The notes beneath the pieces are model-generated. The model saw only the letters and a program-made list of their open reading frames with translations. It ran no database searches and was not told the origin of the DNA. DNA of 64,000 nucleotides, from assembly GCA_964636655.1 (NCBI GenBank), contig CAZWTK010000003.1, positions 1-64,000 on the forward strand. The letters run 5' to 3'. The stretch comes from Fen-549 sp964636655. Lineage in GTDB: Bacteria > Actinomycetota > Thermoleophilia > Gaiellales > Gaiellaceae. Below, piece after piece: positions 10,151 to 17,764 of the stretch; the first letter of the stretch is position 1, and each line of letters starts with the position of its first letter. The position numbers were made by a program, and so were the translations under genes.

Positions 10151-10957
10151 ATGTCCGCCGATCTCGACTTCGCCGCCGGCCTCGCCGATCTCGCCGACGA
10201 GCTCGCGTTGGCGCGCTTCGGTGCAGCCGACCTCGGCGTCGAGACCAAGCCCGACCTATCGCCGGTGACCGAGGCCGACCGGGCGATCGAGAAGGCGCTG
10301 CGCGAGCGCATCAACGCCGAGCAGCCCGGAGACTCGGTGTTGGGCGAGGAGGAGGGCTCGAGCGGAGCGGGCGGCCGGCGCTGGATTCTCGACCCGATCG
10401 ACGGTACGCGAAACTACACTCGTGGCATCCCCATCTTCGCCACCCTGATCGCGCTCGAAGTCGAGGGCGAGGTCGAGTTGGGCCTGGTCTCGGCGCCGGC
10501 CCTGGGGCGCCGCTGGTGGGCCGAGCGCGGTAGCGGCGCCTATCGCAGCGACGGGCCGATTCACGTCTCGGGCGTGGCGAAGCTGGAAGACGCGACCACG
10601 TCGATCGGCTGGGGGCGCCGGACGAAGGTCTCCGAGATCGAGCGGCTCGAGTACGCCGTCGTCTCCTTCGAGCTGAGCGAGGGCATCGAGCGCCTGGCGC
10701 CGCTCGCGACCAGGGCCTGGCACACGCGTTCCTTCGGCGATTTCTGGCAGCACATGCTCGTCGCCGAGGGTTCGGTGGACGTGGCGATCGACCCGGCCGT
10801 GAAGATCTGGGACTGCGCCCCGCTGAAGATCATCGTCGAGGAGGCGGGCGGGAAGTTCAGCGACATGAGCGGGCGCTCGCTGATCGACGGCGGTAGCGGC
10901 GTCTCGACGAACGGATTACTGCACGCCGAGGCGCTGGCGCTACTCGGCGCCGAGTAG
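10151..10957 (+). CDS. hisN: Inositol-monophosphatase-family phosphatase, HisN-like
   Basis: The product is 268 aa, the normal length for this Mg2+-dependent phosphatase family. The metal-binding signature is complete: GEEEGSS near residue 70, then LDPIDGTRNYTRG near 85, and WDCAPLKIIVEEAGG near 220. The overall pattern, especially DGTRNYTRGIP, is closest to actinobacterial histidinol-phosphate phosphatases (HisN), which remove phosphate from L-histidinol phosphate in histidine synthesis. No other his gene is nearby, so inositol-1-phosphatase or another sugar-phosphate activity remains possible. It is followed by a 248-bp convergent intergenic region carrying a repeat pair. Confidence 0.8.
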   Translation: MSADLDFAAGLADLADELALARFGAADLGVETKPDLSPVTEADRAIEKALRERINAEQPGDSVLGEEEGSSGAGGRRWILDPIDGTRNYTRGIPIFATLIALEVEGEVELGLVSAPALGRRWWAERGSGAYRSDGPIHVSGVAKLEDATTSIGWGRRTKVSEIERLEYAVVSFELSEGIERLAPLATRAWHTRSFGDFWQHMLVAEGSVDVAIDPAVKIWDCAPLKIIVEEAGGKFSDMSGRSLIDGGSGVSTNGLLHAEALALLGAE

Positions 10958-10991
10958 CGCATGTAGGACTGTTGGGGGAAAAGAGTCACAC

Positions 10992-11124
10992 TTTCGGTAC
11001 GGATTAGCCTTGACGGCATCCGCATTCTCTGAGCGGTGTCTGACACCGCGGTGTGTTTTGGCGAAAAGGGGTTACATTTCCGGCACGGATTAGCCTTGAC
11101 GGCATTCGCTTTCTCTGAGCGGTG
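10992..11124. repeat. Tandem pair of about 47-bp direct repeats (dispersed family)
   Basis: Copies at 10992-11038 and 11077-11124 share ACGGATTAGCCTTGACGGCA, then a TTCTCTGAGCGGTG block. Copy 1 runs on into GGTGTCTGACACCG, an inverted repeat. A related pair occurs at about 55752-55904. The region lies between the convergent hisN and lipA genes (10958-11205), where no gene is visible. Confidence 0.75.
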
Positions 11125-11205
11125 CCTACCGATTGGCGCCAGGGGTAGTTCGTGCCGAATCTGAGCCTGATTCCTCAAAGCTCGATCGCCGCGGTAGCGA
11201 TCAGA

Positions 11206-12090
11206 TCAAGCGCCGAGCTGCTCCTCGGCGCGGTAGCTGGAACGAACCAGCGGCGCCGAAAATACCGAGCGGAAGCCGAGCTCGCGGCCCAGCTCGCTGA
11301 AGGAGCGAAACTCGTCGGGGTGCACCCAGCGCTCGATCGGCGCGTGCTTGGGTGTCGGCTGCAGGTACTGGCCGATGGTGACGATCTCGACGTTGTGCTC
11401 GCGCAGGTCGCCGAGCGTCTCCGCGACCTCCTCGTTCGTCTCGCCGAGCCCGACCATAAGGCCGGACTTGGTCGCGACGGGGTAGTCGGCGACCTCCTTC
11501 GCGCGGGCAAGCAGGCGGAGCGAGCCGTCGTAGCTAGCCCTGGCGCCGCGCATGCGCCGGTGCAGGCGGCGCACGGTCTCGATGTTGTGATTGAAGACCT
11601 CGGGCTGCTCGGCCAGCACGAGTGCCAGTCCTTCCTCCTCGAAGCCGAGGAAATCGGGCGTCAGCACCTCGACCGAGGCGCTCGAAACAAGCTCCTTCAG
11701 CGCCCTGATCGTGGCCGCGAACTGGCCCGCGCCCTTGTCGGCCAGGTCGTCGCGATCGACCGAGGTGACGACGACGTGACCAAGCTTCATCTGCGCCGCG
11801 GTCTCGGCCAGGCGCCTCGGTTCGTCCGGATCGGGCGGGCCCGCGGGCTTGCCCGAGCGTACGTTGCAGTAGCGGCAGGCGCGGGTGCAGGTGTCGCCGA
11901 GGATCTGGAAGGCGGCCGTTCCCCGGCCCCAGCACTCGCCCACGTTCGGGCAGTGCGCCTCCTCGCAGACCGTGTGCAGGTGCTGTCCGTGCAGGAGCCG
12001 GCGCACGTCGCCGTAGAGCGAGTCGGCGCTTGGGGCGCGCACCTTCATCCACTCGGGGCGGCGCGGACGGTCTCCGACGGGAAGCGACAT
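11206..12090 (-). CDS. lipA: Lipoyl synthase
   Basis: A radical-SAM enzyme of 294 aa that inserts two sulfurs into protein-bound octanoyl groups to make lipoyl cofactors. The auxiliary cluster motif CEEAHCPNVGEC (C-x4-C-x5-C), the radical-SAM motif CTRACRYC (CxxxCxxC) and the C-terminal RSSYRAE motif are all present. I place the start at ATG 12090, one base after the lipB stop, because AAAGGAGG sits 8 nt upstream; an in-frame start at 12150 would overlap lipB by 59 nt. It is the last gene of an operon that begins with the 2-oxoacid dehydrogenase, a likely lipoylation target. Confidence 0.95.
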   Translation of the reverse strand: MSLPVGDRPRRPEWMKVRAPSADSLYGDVRRLLHGQHLHTVCEEAHCPNVGECWGRGTAAFQILGDTCTRACRYCNVRSGKPAGPPDPDEPRRLAETAAQMKLGHVVVTSVDRDDLADKGAGQFAATIRALKELVSSASVEVLTPDFLGFEEEGLALVLAEQPEVFNHNIETVRRLHRRMRGARASYDGSLRLLARAKEVADYPVATKSGLMVGLGETNEEVAETLGDLREHNVEIVTIGQYLQPTPKHAPIERWVHPDEFRSFSELGRELGFRSVFSAPLVRSSYRAEEQLGA

Positions 12091-12091
12091 C

Positions 12092-12811
12092 TCAGCCCTC
12101 CTTTGCGCCCAGCTTGGCGTGGACGGGTTGCGGCCAGAGGCCGGGCTCACCGTCTTCCACGGGTAGGTCTTCCAGCTCCAGCTCGAACACCTCGGCCAGC
12201 GCCGCGGCGGCGAGCGAGCGCACCTCCTCGACGGTCACGGGTCGCGCCAGCTCGCGGGCGGCGGTGGTGAAGGCCGCGTCCTCCAGCCCGCAGGCGGTGA
12301 TCCAGTCGCTGAACGGCGCCGGATCGAGATCGACGTTGAGCGCGTAGCCGTGCGTCGTGACCCAGCGGGCGACGCGAACGCCAATGGAAGCGATCTTTCG
12401 GGGCGGGCTCTGCAGCCAGACGCCGGTCAGCCCCTCGATCCGCGTCGCCTCGATGCCGAGCGGCGCGAGCGTCTGGATCAGCGCCTCTTCCAGCCGGCGC
12501 ACGTAGAGCTTGACGTCCTTGCCGTGGCGGCGGAGATCGAGAATCGGGTAGCAGACGAGCTGCCCGGGGCCATGGTACGTGGACCTGCCGCCGCGGTCGG
12601 TCTCGACGACCTCCACCGCCGCGTCCGCGGGAAGGTGCAACTCGCCCTCGGCGGTGCGGCGGCCGGCGGTGATCACCGGCGGGTGCTCGCAGAAGATCAC
12701 GGTGTCGGGGATCGCGCCCTGCGAGACGGCCGCCGCCAGCGAGCGCTGCAGGTCCCAGACCTCGCGGTAGGGCACGACGCCGAGCCGCATCAGGTAGGCG
12801 CGCTCCGGCAC
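12092..12811 (-). CDS. lipB: Octanoyl-(acyl carrier protein):protein octanoyltransferase
   Basis: Product of 239 aa that transfers octanoate from ACP to the lipoyl domain lysine, the step before LipA. Diagnostic motifs are RSTYHGPGQLVCYPI (about residues 76-90), the catalytic lysine in PPRKIASIGV and the catalytic cysteine in WITACGLEDAAF. The start used is GTG 12811; an ATG at 12790 (MRLGVVPY) is a possible alternative. It begins 3 bp after the cupin gene stop and ends 1 bp before lipA. Confidence 0.93.
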   Translation of the reverse strand: MPERAYLMRLGVVPYREVWDLQRSLAAAVSQGAIPDTVIFCEHPPVITAGRRTAEGELHLPADAAVEVVETDRGGRSTYHGPGQLVCYPILDLRRHGKDVKLYVRRLEEALIQTLAPLGIEATRIEGLTGVWLQSPPRKIASIGVRVARWVTTHGYALNVDLDPAPFSDWITACGLEDAAFTTAARELARPVTVEEVRSLAAAALAEVFELELEDLPVEDGEPGLWPQPVHAKLGAKEG

Positions 12812-12814
12812 CCG

Positions 12815-13165
12815 CTAGTACCTCCCCCGATGCTCGTGATCGGCCGCAACGCCGACGGCGATGAAGCGGATACCCTCGGCGCCGGGCGCGATGTGGCGCC
12901 TCGACTCGGGCGTGACATAGACGTAGCGCCCCGGTACCAGCTCGACCTCCTCGCCGTCGATCGTCATCGTCGCGGCGCCTTCGAGCCCGACGTAGAGCTC
13001 GTCGTGGTTCGACTTCAGCTCGTCGTGCTCGGGGTAGCCGTCGGCCTGTGGCGGTAGATCGATCTCGTTGATGCCGAAGGAGCCGATCTCGAGTGCGGCC
13101 CGGACAGGGCGGAGCACGCGCAGTCGGGGCTCGATGTCGCGGGCGTCTACATAGCGATAGGTCAC
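12815..13165 (-). CDS. Small single-domain cupin protein
   Basis: A 116-aa beta-barrel protein of the cupin superfamily. Cupin motif 1 is partial (HDELYVGLEGAATMTIDGEE) and motif 2 reads PGRYVYVTPESRRHIAPG, with one or two candidate metal-ligand histidines. The GTG start at 13165 is preceded by AAAGGG about 7 nt upstream. It sits within the dehydrogenase-lipoate operon between alkD and lipB. The substrate cannot be inferred; cupins range from sugar isomerases to ligand-binding proteins. Confidence 0.75.
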   Translation of the reverse strand: MTYRYVDARDIEPRLRVLRPVRAALEIGSFGINEIDLPPQADGYPEHDELKSNHDELYVGLEGAATMTIDGEEVELVPGRYVYVTPESRRHIAPGAEGIRFIAVGVAADHEHRGRY

Positions 13166-13186
13166 TGTCTGCCCTTTCGTCTCAGG

Positions 13187-13885
13187 CTAGCTGGCGGGAA
13201 GGTTCTTGAGCGCCTCGCGGCGGCTGAGCGGGCTGAGCCGGCTCTCGTTCTCGTGCACGTAGCGAACGACCTCGTCCGGGTCGGCGTAGGCAAGCGAGCG
13301 CAGCGCCCAGCCGATCGCCTTGCGGATGAAGAAGTCCTGCTCCGACAGGTTCGGCTCGATACAGGCGTAGAGCAGCTCCAGGTCGGTCTTCTCCTTCAAA
13401 GTCACCTGGCAGATGATCGAGCTGCGCCGCTTCCAGAGCGAGCGGTCGCGGCTCCAGGCGAGCATCTCTTGCCGCATCTCGGCGGGATAGGAGAGAAGCA
13501 GCGGCGCAAGACGGTGCGTTGCGATCTCGTCGACCAGATCCCACCATGCGCCGCGCACGATCAGCTCCTCGTACAGCGACAGCGCGGCGAGCGTCTGGTA
13601 TTCGCGGTAGCGGCGCTGCCCGGCCAGGAATCCCGCGCAGCCAAGCTCCTCGCGGTGCTCGGCAGCGCGATGGAGCTCGAGCACCGTATCGCGCCAGTCC
13701 TCGAAGCACGCGATCGGGTATACGGCGGCGGCGTGCGCGACGACCTCGCGCTGCAGCGGCACCGTGACCCCGAGGCAGGGCATTTCGGTCTTCAGATAGG
13801 CCTGCATCTGAGGCGCTTTGACCGGATCAGCGTGTGCCGCGAGCTCGCTGCGTACGGCCGCGATCAGCTTCCGGTTCGCGCTCAC
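13187..13885 (-). CDS. AlkD-like DNA alkylation repair protein
   Basis: This 232-aa all-helical protein fits the AlkC/AlkD family of HEAT-like DNA glycosylases, which remove positively charged alkylated bases such as N3- and N7-alkylpurines. Visible hallmarks are YLKTEMPCLGV near the N-terminus, GAWWDLVDEIATH near residue 112 (the Trp/Asp of the base-binding cleft), and FFIRKAIGWALRSLA near 190. The GTG start (13885) overlaps the TGA of the upstream GNAT gene in a GTGA arrangement. Its place among lipoate genes looks like operon hitch-hiking. Confidence 0.88.
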   Translation of the reverse strand: MSANRKLIAAVRSELAAHADPVKAPQMQAYLKTEMPCLGVTVPLQREVVAHAAAVYPIACFEDWRDTVLELHRAAEHREELGCAGFLAGQRRYREYQTLAALSLYEELIVRGAWWDLVDEIATHRLAPLLLSYPAEMRQEMLAWSRDRSLWKRRSSIICQVTLKEKTDLELLYACIEPNLSEQDFFIRKAIGWALRSLAYADPDEVVRYVHENESRLSPLSRREALKNLPAS

Positions 13886-14346
13886 GCGTCGAGCCTCTTC
13901 TCGTACTCGATCAGGGGGAATCCGAACCCGCTCTCGATCTCGCCGGTCTTCGCATAACCGTATTTCTCGTAGAGGTGTCTCGTCCTCATGTTCCAGGCCG
14001 GTGTGTCGAGGACGAAGCGCCTGGCTTCGGGGAAAACGCTCTCCGCAAAGCGGAGTAGCTCGCTTCCGATCCCTCTGTTCTGGCGCTCGGGCTCGAGAAA
14101 GGCGCGGCCAAGCTTCGCCGTTCCGTCCGCAAGCAGAAAGAGAACGAATCCGCCCACGATCTGGCCGTCCGCCGTGACCTTGTAGTAGCTGCCGGTCTCG
14201 ATCGCCTTTCGCTGCCAGTCTGGCGAGTCATAGCCGGGCGGGCCACCGACGCACGGTCGGCCATAGTCGATGTCTTGCTCGAAGGCTCGGCGTGAGACTT
14301 CGCTCAGAGCCTCGGCATCGCCGGCCGACGCCGGCTCGATTCGAAT
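13882..14346 (-). CDS. GNAT family N-acetyltransferase with non-canonical start
   Basis: The first ATG in frame (14157) would give only 91 aa and would remove the N-terminal half of the GNAT fold. The frame stays open without a stop to the E2 gene, and the extra sequence reads as a real GNAT N-terminus (IRIEPASAGDAEALSEVSRR). The acetyl-CoA loop is ERQNRGIGSELL and the C-terminal strand is NMRTRHLYEKYGYAKTGE. There is no ATG, GTG or TTG in the appropriate place, so I use ATT at 14346 (154 aa); an ATT overlapping the E2 stop (14370) is the alternative. The substrate is unknown. It is translationally linked to alkD by a 4-nt overlap. Confidence 0.7.
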   Translation of the reverse strand: MRIEPASAGDAEALSEVSRRAFEQDIDYGRPCVGGPPGYDSPDWQRKAIETGSYYKVTADGQIVGGFVLFLLADGTAKLGRAFLEPERQNRGIGSELLRFAESVFPEARRFVLDTPAWNMRTRHLYEKYGYAKTGEIESGFGFPLIEYEKRLDA

Positions 14347-14365
14347 GCCCTGGTCTGAACCGGTT

Positions 14366-15625
14366 CTAATAGCGCTCTTCGCCCCAGCTTTCGAGACTCT
14401 TCCGAACCTCGGCCATGAACTGGACGGCGTAGGCGCCGTCGATCAGGCGATGGTCGAAGGAAAGGCAAAGATTCATGATCGGTCGCACCGAGATGGCGTC
14501 CACGCCCTTGTCGTCAGTGATCACCACCGGCCGCTTGACCAGCGCCTCGGTGTCGAGGATCGCCACCTGAGGCTGGTTGATGATCGGCGTGCCGACGACC
14601 GAGCCATGGCCGCCGGGATTGGTGATGGTGAAGGTGCCGCCTTCGACGTCGTCGGGCGTGAGTTGCCTGGAGCGGGCGCGGTCGCCGACATCCTGGATGG
14701 CTCGCGCCATCCCCAGCAGGTTGAGCCCCTCGGCGTTTCGAATCGTGGGCACGACCAGTCCCTTGCCGCCGTCCATGGCGACGGCGATGCAGAGGTTGAT
14801 GTAGCTGTGGGTGACGATCTCCTGGCCGCGGATCTCGGCGTTCAGCCAGGGCCAGTTGCGCAACGCCTCGATCGTGGCCCGGGCGACGAAGGCCAGGTAG
14901 GTGAGGCGGACACCGTGGCGCTCGAGGAACTCGGGCTTGAGCCGGGAGCGGATCGCGACCACGCTGGACATGTCCACCTCGAAGACGGTGGTGGCGTGCG
15001 CCGCGGTGTCGAGTGAGCGGCGCATGTGCTCGGCGATCGAACGGCGCATCTGCGACATGGTCTCGAGCCGATCGCCGTTGGTCGCTGCCGACGAGGTCAC
15101 GGGCACAGGTAGGGGCTCGCTCACGACCGTCTCGGCCTCGGGCGCCTGCGACGCGGCAATGTGGGCGAGGATGTCCTTCTTCGTCACGCGACCGCCGCGA
15201 CCGCTGCCGCTTATCAGCTCCAAATCGAGCGAGTGCTCGGCGGCGATTCTCGCCACCACCGGCGAAACGAAGACGTGATCGGTTGCTGCGGTAGATTGCG
15301 CGGCGACGGGCTCGGGCGAGGTCGGCGCTCGCTCGGCGGCGCTCTCCGGCTTCGGCTCCTCGGCGAGTGCGCCGCCTGCCGTCGTGATCAGCGCGATCGT
15401 CGTACCGACGGCGACGGTCTCGCCTTCCAACTTGACGATGCGGCCGAGAACTCCACCGGCCGGGCTCGGCACCTCGGTGTCGACCTTGTCGGTGGAGATC
15501 TCGAGCAGCGGCTCGTCGGCCAGGACCTGCTCGCCTTCGCCCTTCAGCCACTTGACGATCGTCCCCTCCGAGACGGAGACGCCCATCTGCGGCATCACCA
15601 CGTCGATCTGGGTCTGGGTCACCAT
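14366..15625 (-). CDS. Dihydrolipoamide acyltransferase, E2 of a 2-oxoacid dehydrogenase complex
   Basis: A 419-aa E2 core subunit that passes acyl groups from E1 to CoA through a lipoyl arm. Domains: one lipoyl domain (residues 1-80, lipoyl lysine in EISTDKVDTEV), an Ala/Pro/Glu-rich linker, an E3-binding domain (about 130-165, VSPVVARIAAEHSLDL), and the C-terminal acyltransferase domain with the catalytic LSFDHRLIDGAYA near 395. Its ATG overlaps the E1-beta stop by one base (TGATG). The operon type suits a branched-chain or pyruvate dehydrogenase; specificity is not decided by sequence. No E3 gene is present in the window. Confidence 0.93.
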   Translation of the reverse strand: MVTQTQIDVVMPQMGVSVSEGTIVKWLKGEGEQVLADEPLLEISTDKVDTEVPSPAGGVLGRIVKLEGETVAVGTTIALITTAGGALAEEPKPESAAERAPTSPEPVAAQSTAATDHVFVSPVVARIAAEHSLDLELISGSGRGGRVTKKDILAHIAASQAPEAETVVSEPLPVPVTSSAATNGDRLETMSQMRRSIAEHMRRSLDTAAHATTVFEVDMSSVVAIRSRLKPEFLERHGVRLTYLAFVARATIEALRNWPWLNAEIRGQEIVTHSYINLCIAVAMDGGKGLVVPTIRNAEGLNLLGMARAIQDVGDRARSRQLTPDDVEGGTFTITNPGGHGSVVGTPIINQPQVAILDTEALVKRPVVITDDKGVDAISVRPIMNLCLSFDHRLIDGAYAVQFMAEVRKSLESWGEERY

Positions 15626-16599
15626 CAGTACTCCGCCAGTTCACGCAGCGCGCCCGCCACGTCCTCGACCTGCGGGATGTAGGCCTTCTCCAGCACGGGT
15701 GAGAAGGGAACCGGCGTGTCGGGTGCCGCGATCCGCCTGATCGGCGCATCCAACTGCTCGAAGGCCTCCTCGACCAGCTGCGCCGCGATCTCGGCGCCAA
15801 AGCCCGAGGTGCGCGTGTCCTCGTGCAAGATCAGCAGCTTCGAGGTCTTGGCCACGCTCTCCAGCACCGCCCGCTTGTCCCAGGGCTGCAGCGTGCGCAG
15901 GTCGATGATCTCGGCCGAGACGCCCTCGCTCTGAAGTGCCTCGGCGGCCTCGGCGGCGGTGTAGACCATCGCCCCCCAGGTCACGAGCGTGACGTCGTCG
16001 CCCGCCCGCTCGATCCGCGCTTTGCCGAAGGGGATCGTGTAGCGCTCGTCGGGCACCTCGGCCTTGATGCGGCGGTAGAGGTGCTTGTGCTCGAAGTAGA
16101 GAACGGGATTGGGATCCTCGACCGCGGTCGCCAGAAGGCCCTTGGCGTCGTGCGGCGTCGCCGGGCAGACGATCTTCAGGCCGGGCACGTGGGTGAAGGC
16201 GCTCTCGGGGCTCTGCGAGTGGAAGGGCCCGCCCGAGAAGCCGCCGCCGGATGGTAGTCGCAGCACGATCGGCACGGGTGTTCCGGCCCGGAAGTGCTGC
16301 TTGGCGGCGACGGTGACCACCTGGTCCCAGGCGCAGGCAACGAAGTCGGAGAACTGCAGCTCGGCGATCGGGCGAAGACCCATCAGAGCTGAGCCGGTGG
16401 CGCCGCCGACGATGGCGATCTCCGAGAGCGGCGCGTCGATCACCCGCCAGGGCCCGAACTCGTCGAGAAAGCCCGCGGTGACCTTGAAGGCGCCGCCGTA
16501 GACGCCCACGTCCTCGCCCAGCACGAAGACGCGCTCGTCGCGACGCATCTCCTGGCGCAGCCCGTCCGAGATCGCCTGCAGGTAGGTCTTCTCAGGCAT
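15625..16599 (-). CDS. 2-oxoacid dehydrogenase E1 component, beta subunit
   Basis: Product of 324 aa, full length for the transketolase-like beta subunit of heterotetrameric E1. It starts MPEKTYLQAISDGLRQEM, and GEDVGVYGGAFKVTAGF and LPSGGGFSGGPFHSQSPE are characteristic. Together with the alpha subunit it decarboxylates a 2-oxoacid using thiamine diphosphate. The ATG at 16599 overlaps the alpha-subunit gene by 8 nt. Confidence 0.93.
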   Translation of the reverse strand: MPEKTYLQAISDGLRQEMRRDERVFVLGEDVGVYGGAFKVTAGFLDEFGPWRVIDAPLSEIAIVGGATGSALMGLRPIAELQFSDFVACAWDQVVTVAAKQHFRAGTPVPIVLRLPSGGGFSGGPFHSQSPESAFTHVPGLKIVCPATPHDAKGLLATAVEDPNPVLYFEHKHLYRRIKAEVPDERYTIPFGKARIERAGDDVTLVTWGAMVYTAAEAAEALQSEGVSAEIIDLRTLQPWDKRAVLESVAKTSKLLILHEDTRTSGFGAEIAAQLVEEAFEQLDAPIRRIAAPDTPVPFSPVLEKAYIPQVEDVAGALRELAEY

Positions 16600-17638
16600 C
16601 AGGACTTCCCTGGGGCGGCTCGATCTCGGCGTAGACGCCCTGCTCGAGCTCGTTCGGGTCGGGTAGGGGAGAGTTTTCCGCCCGCTCTTGCGCCTCGGCG
16701 AGCAGTGTCTTGACCTCCTCTTCCAGCCCGCTCAACTCGGCCTCGCCGGCCTGGGCGTGCTCGCCCAGCCAGAGGCGGAAGCGCACGATCGGGTCGTACT
16801 TCGACCACTCCTCGAGCAACTCGCGCGGCACGTAGGAAGCGTCGTCGTGAACGGCGTGGCCTTCCATGCGTAGCGTCACGCACTCGACCAGAGTTGGCCC
16901 GCCGCCGGCCCGCGCCTTTTCGATCGCCTGCTTCGCCGTGCTGTAGACGGCGAGGACATCCGTTCCATCCACGACGATGCCCTCGAAGCCGTAGGCCGCG
17001 GCACGATCGGCCAGGTTGGCGCAGGCGTACTCCAGCTGCGGCGGAGTCGAGTAGGCGTACTGGTTGTTGTCGCAGACGAACACCACCGGCAGCCGCCGAA
17101 CCCCGGCGAAGTTCATCGCCTCGTGCGCGTCGCCCCGGGCCGCGGCACCGTCGCCGTACCAGCAGACCGAGACGCGGCGCTCGTCGCGGATGCGGAAGGC
17201 TAGAGCCAGCCCCACCGCGACGGGCATCATCGCCGGTAGGTGGCTGACCATGGCGACCAGGTTCTGCTCGATCAGAGCCATGTGGACGTTTCCGTCGCGC
17301 CCGCGCGCGGGGCCGTCCTCTCGGGCCATGTACTGCGCGAGGATGCGCCAGGGCTCGACGCCACGAGTGACGTGCACGCCCATGTCGCGGTGCAGTGGAG
17401 TGCCGGCGTCTTCGGGCCGCATCGCGCTCGCCACCCCGACCGCGGCCGCCTCGTTGCCCCGCCCGGTGTAGAAGGAGCCGGGGATCTTGCCCTGCTTGTA
17501 AAGGATGTGGCCGCGCTCCTCGATCCCGCGCGTGATAAGCATGTCGCGATAGATGCTGAGGAGGTCGGCCCGATCCAGTCCGAGCTGTTCGGCGTCGAGC
17601 GACGAACTAAGCGACCCGGTATCCCTGGTTACCGCCAC
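16592..17638 (-). CDS. 2-oxoacid dehydrogenase E1 component, alpha subunit
   Basis: The thiamine-diphosphate-binding subunit. The GDG...N motif is present (YGDGAAARGDAHEAMNFAG, then CDNNQYAYSTPP), along with the phosphorylation-loop-like RMEGHAVHDDASYVP. I place the start at GTG 17638 (348 aa) because GGAGG lies 4 nt upstream; an ATG at 17698 would add 20 poorly conserved residues. It is the first gene of an eight-gene minus-strand operon running to lipA and is divergent from the amidohydrolase gene. Confidence 0.92.
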   Translation of the reverse strand: MAVTRDTGSLSSSLDAEQLGLDRADLLSIYRDMLITRGIEERGHILYKQGKIPGSFYTGRGNEAAAVGVASAMRPEDAGTPLHRDMGVHVTRGVEPWRILAQYMAREDGPARGRDGNVHMALIEQNLVAMVSHLPAMMPVAVGLALAFRIRDERRVSVCWYGDGAAARGDAHEAMNFAGVRRLPVVFVCDNNQYAYSTPPQLEYACANLADRAAAYGFEGIVVDGTDVLAVYSTAKQAIEKARAGGGPTLVECVTLRMEGHAVHDDASYVPRELLEEWSKYDPIVRFRLWLGEHAQAGEAELSGLEEEVKTLLAEAQERAENSPLPDPNELEQGVYAEIEPPQGSPDA

Positions 17639-17750
17639 TTCACCTCCATCGTTCGGGTTCGTGAACGAGGGCACGCAGTCTAAACAAGCCGTTCGCATTC
17701 ACCGATCGCACCCCGATCGCCGGTTTCACGTTCCGAGAAGAGTTCCCTGC

Positions 17751-17756
17751 TAGCAT
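17751..17756 (+). promoter_or_regulatory. Leaderless-type -10 box of the amidohydrolase gene
   Basis: TAGCAT lies 8 nt before the GTG at 17765 and no Shine-Dalgarno sequence is present. Confidence 0.5.
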
Positions 17757-17764
17757 CGCCCGCC

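Noticed and set aside
11152..12270. Long plus-strand open frame (372 codons) opposite lipA and lipB
   Set aside because: It is the antisense shadow of well-supported genes in high-GC DNA; the translation is low-complexity and lacks motifs or a ribosome-binding site. The same reasoning removes similar frames opposite rhs, mrfA, lon, capD, mqnE and others.
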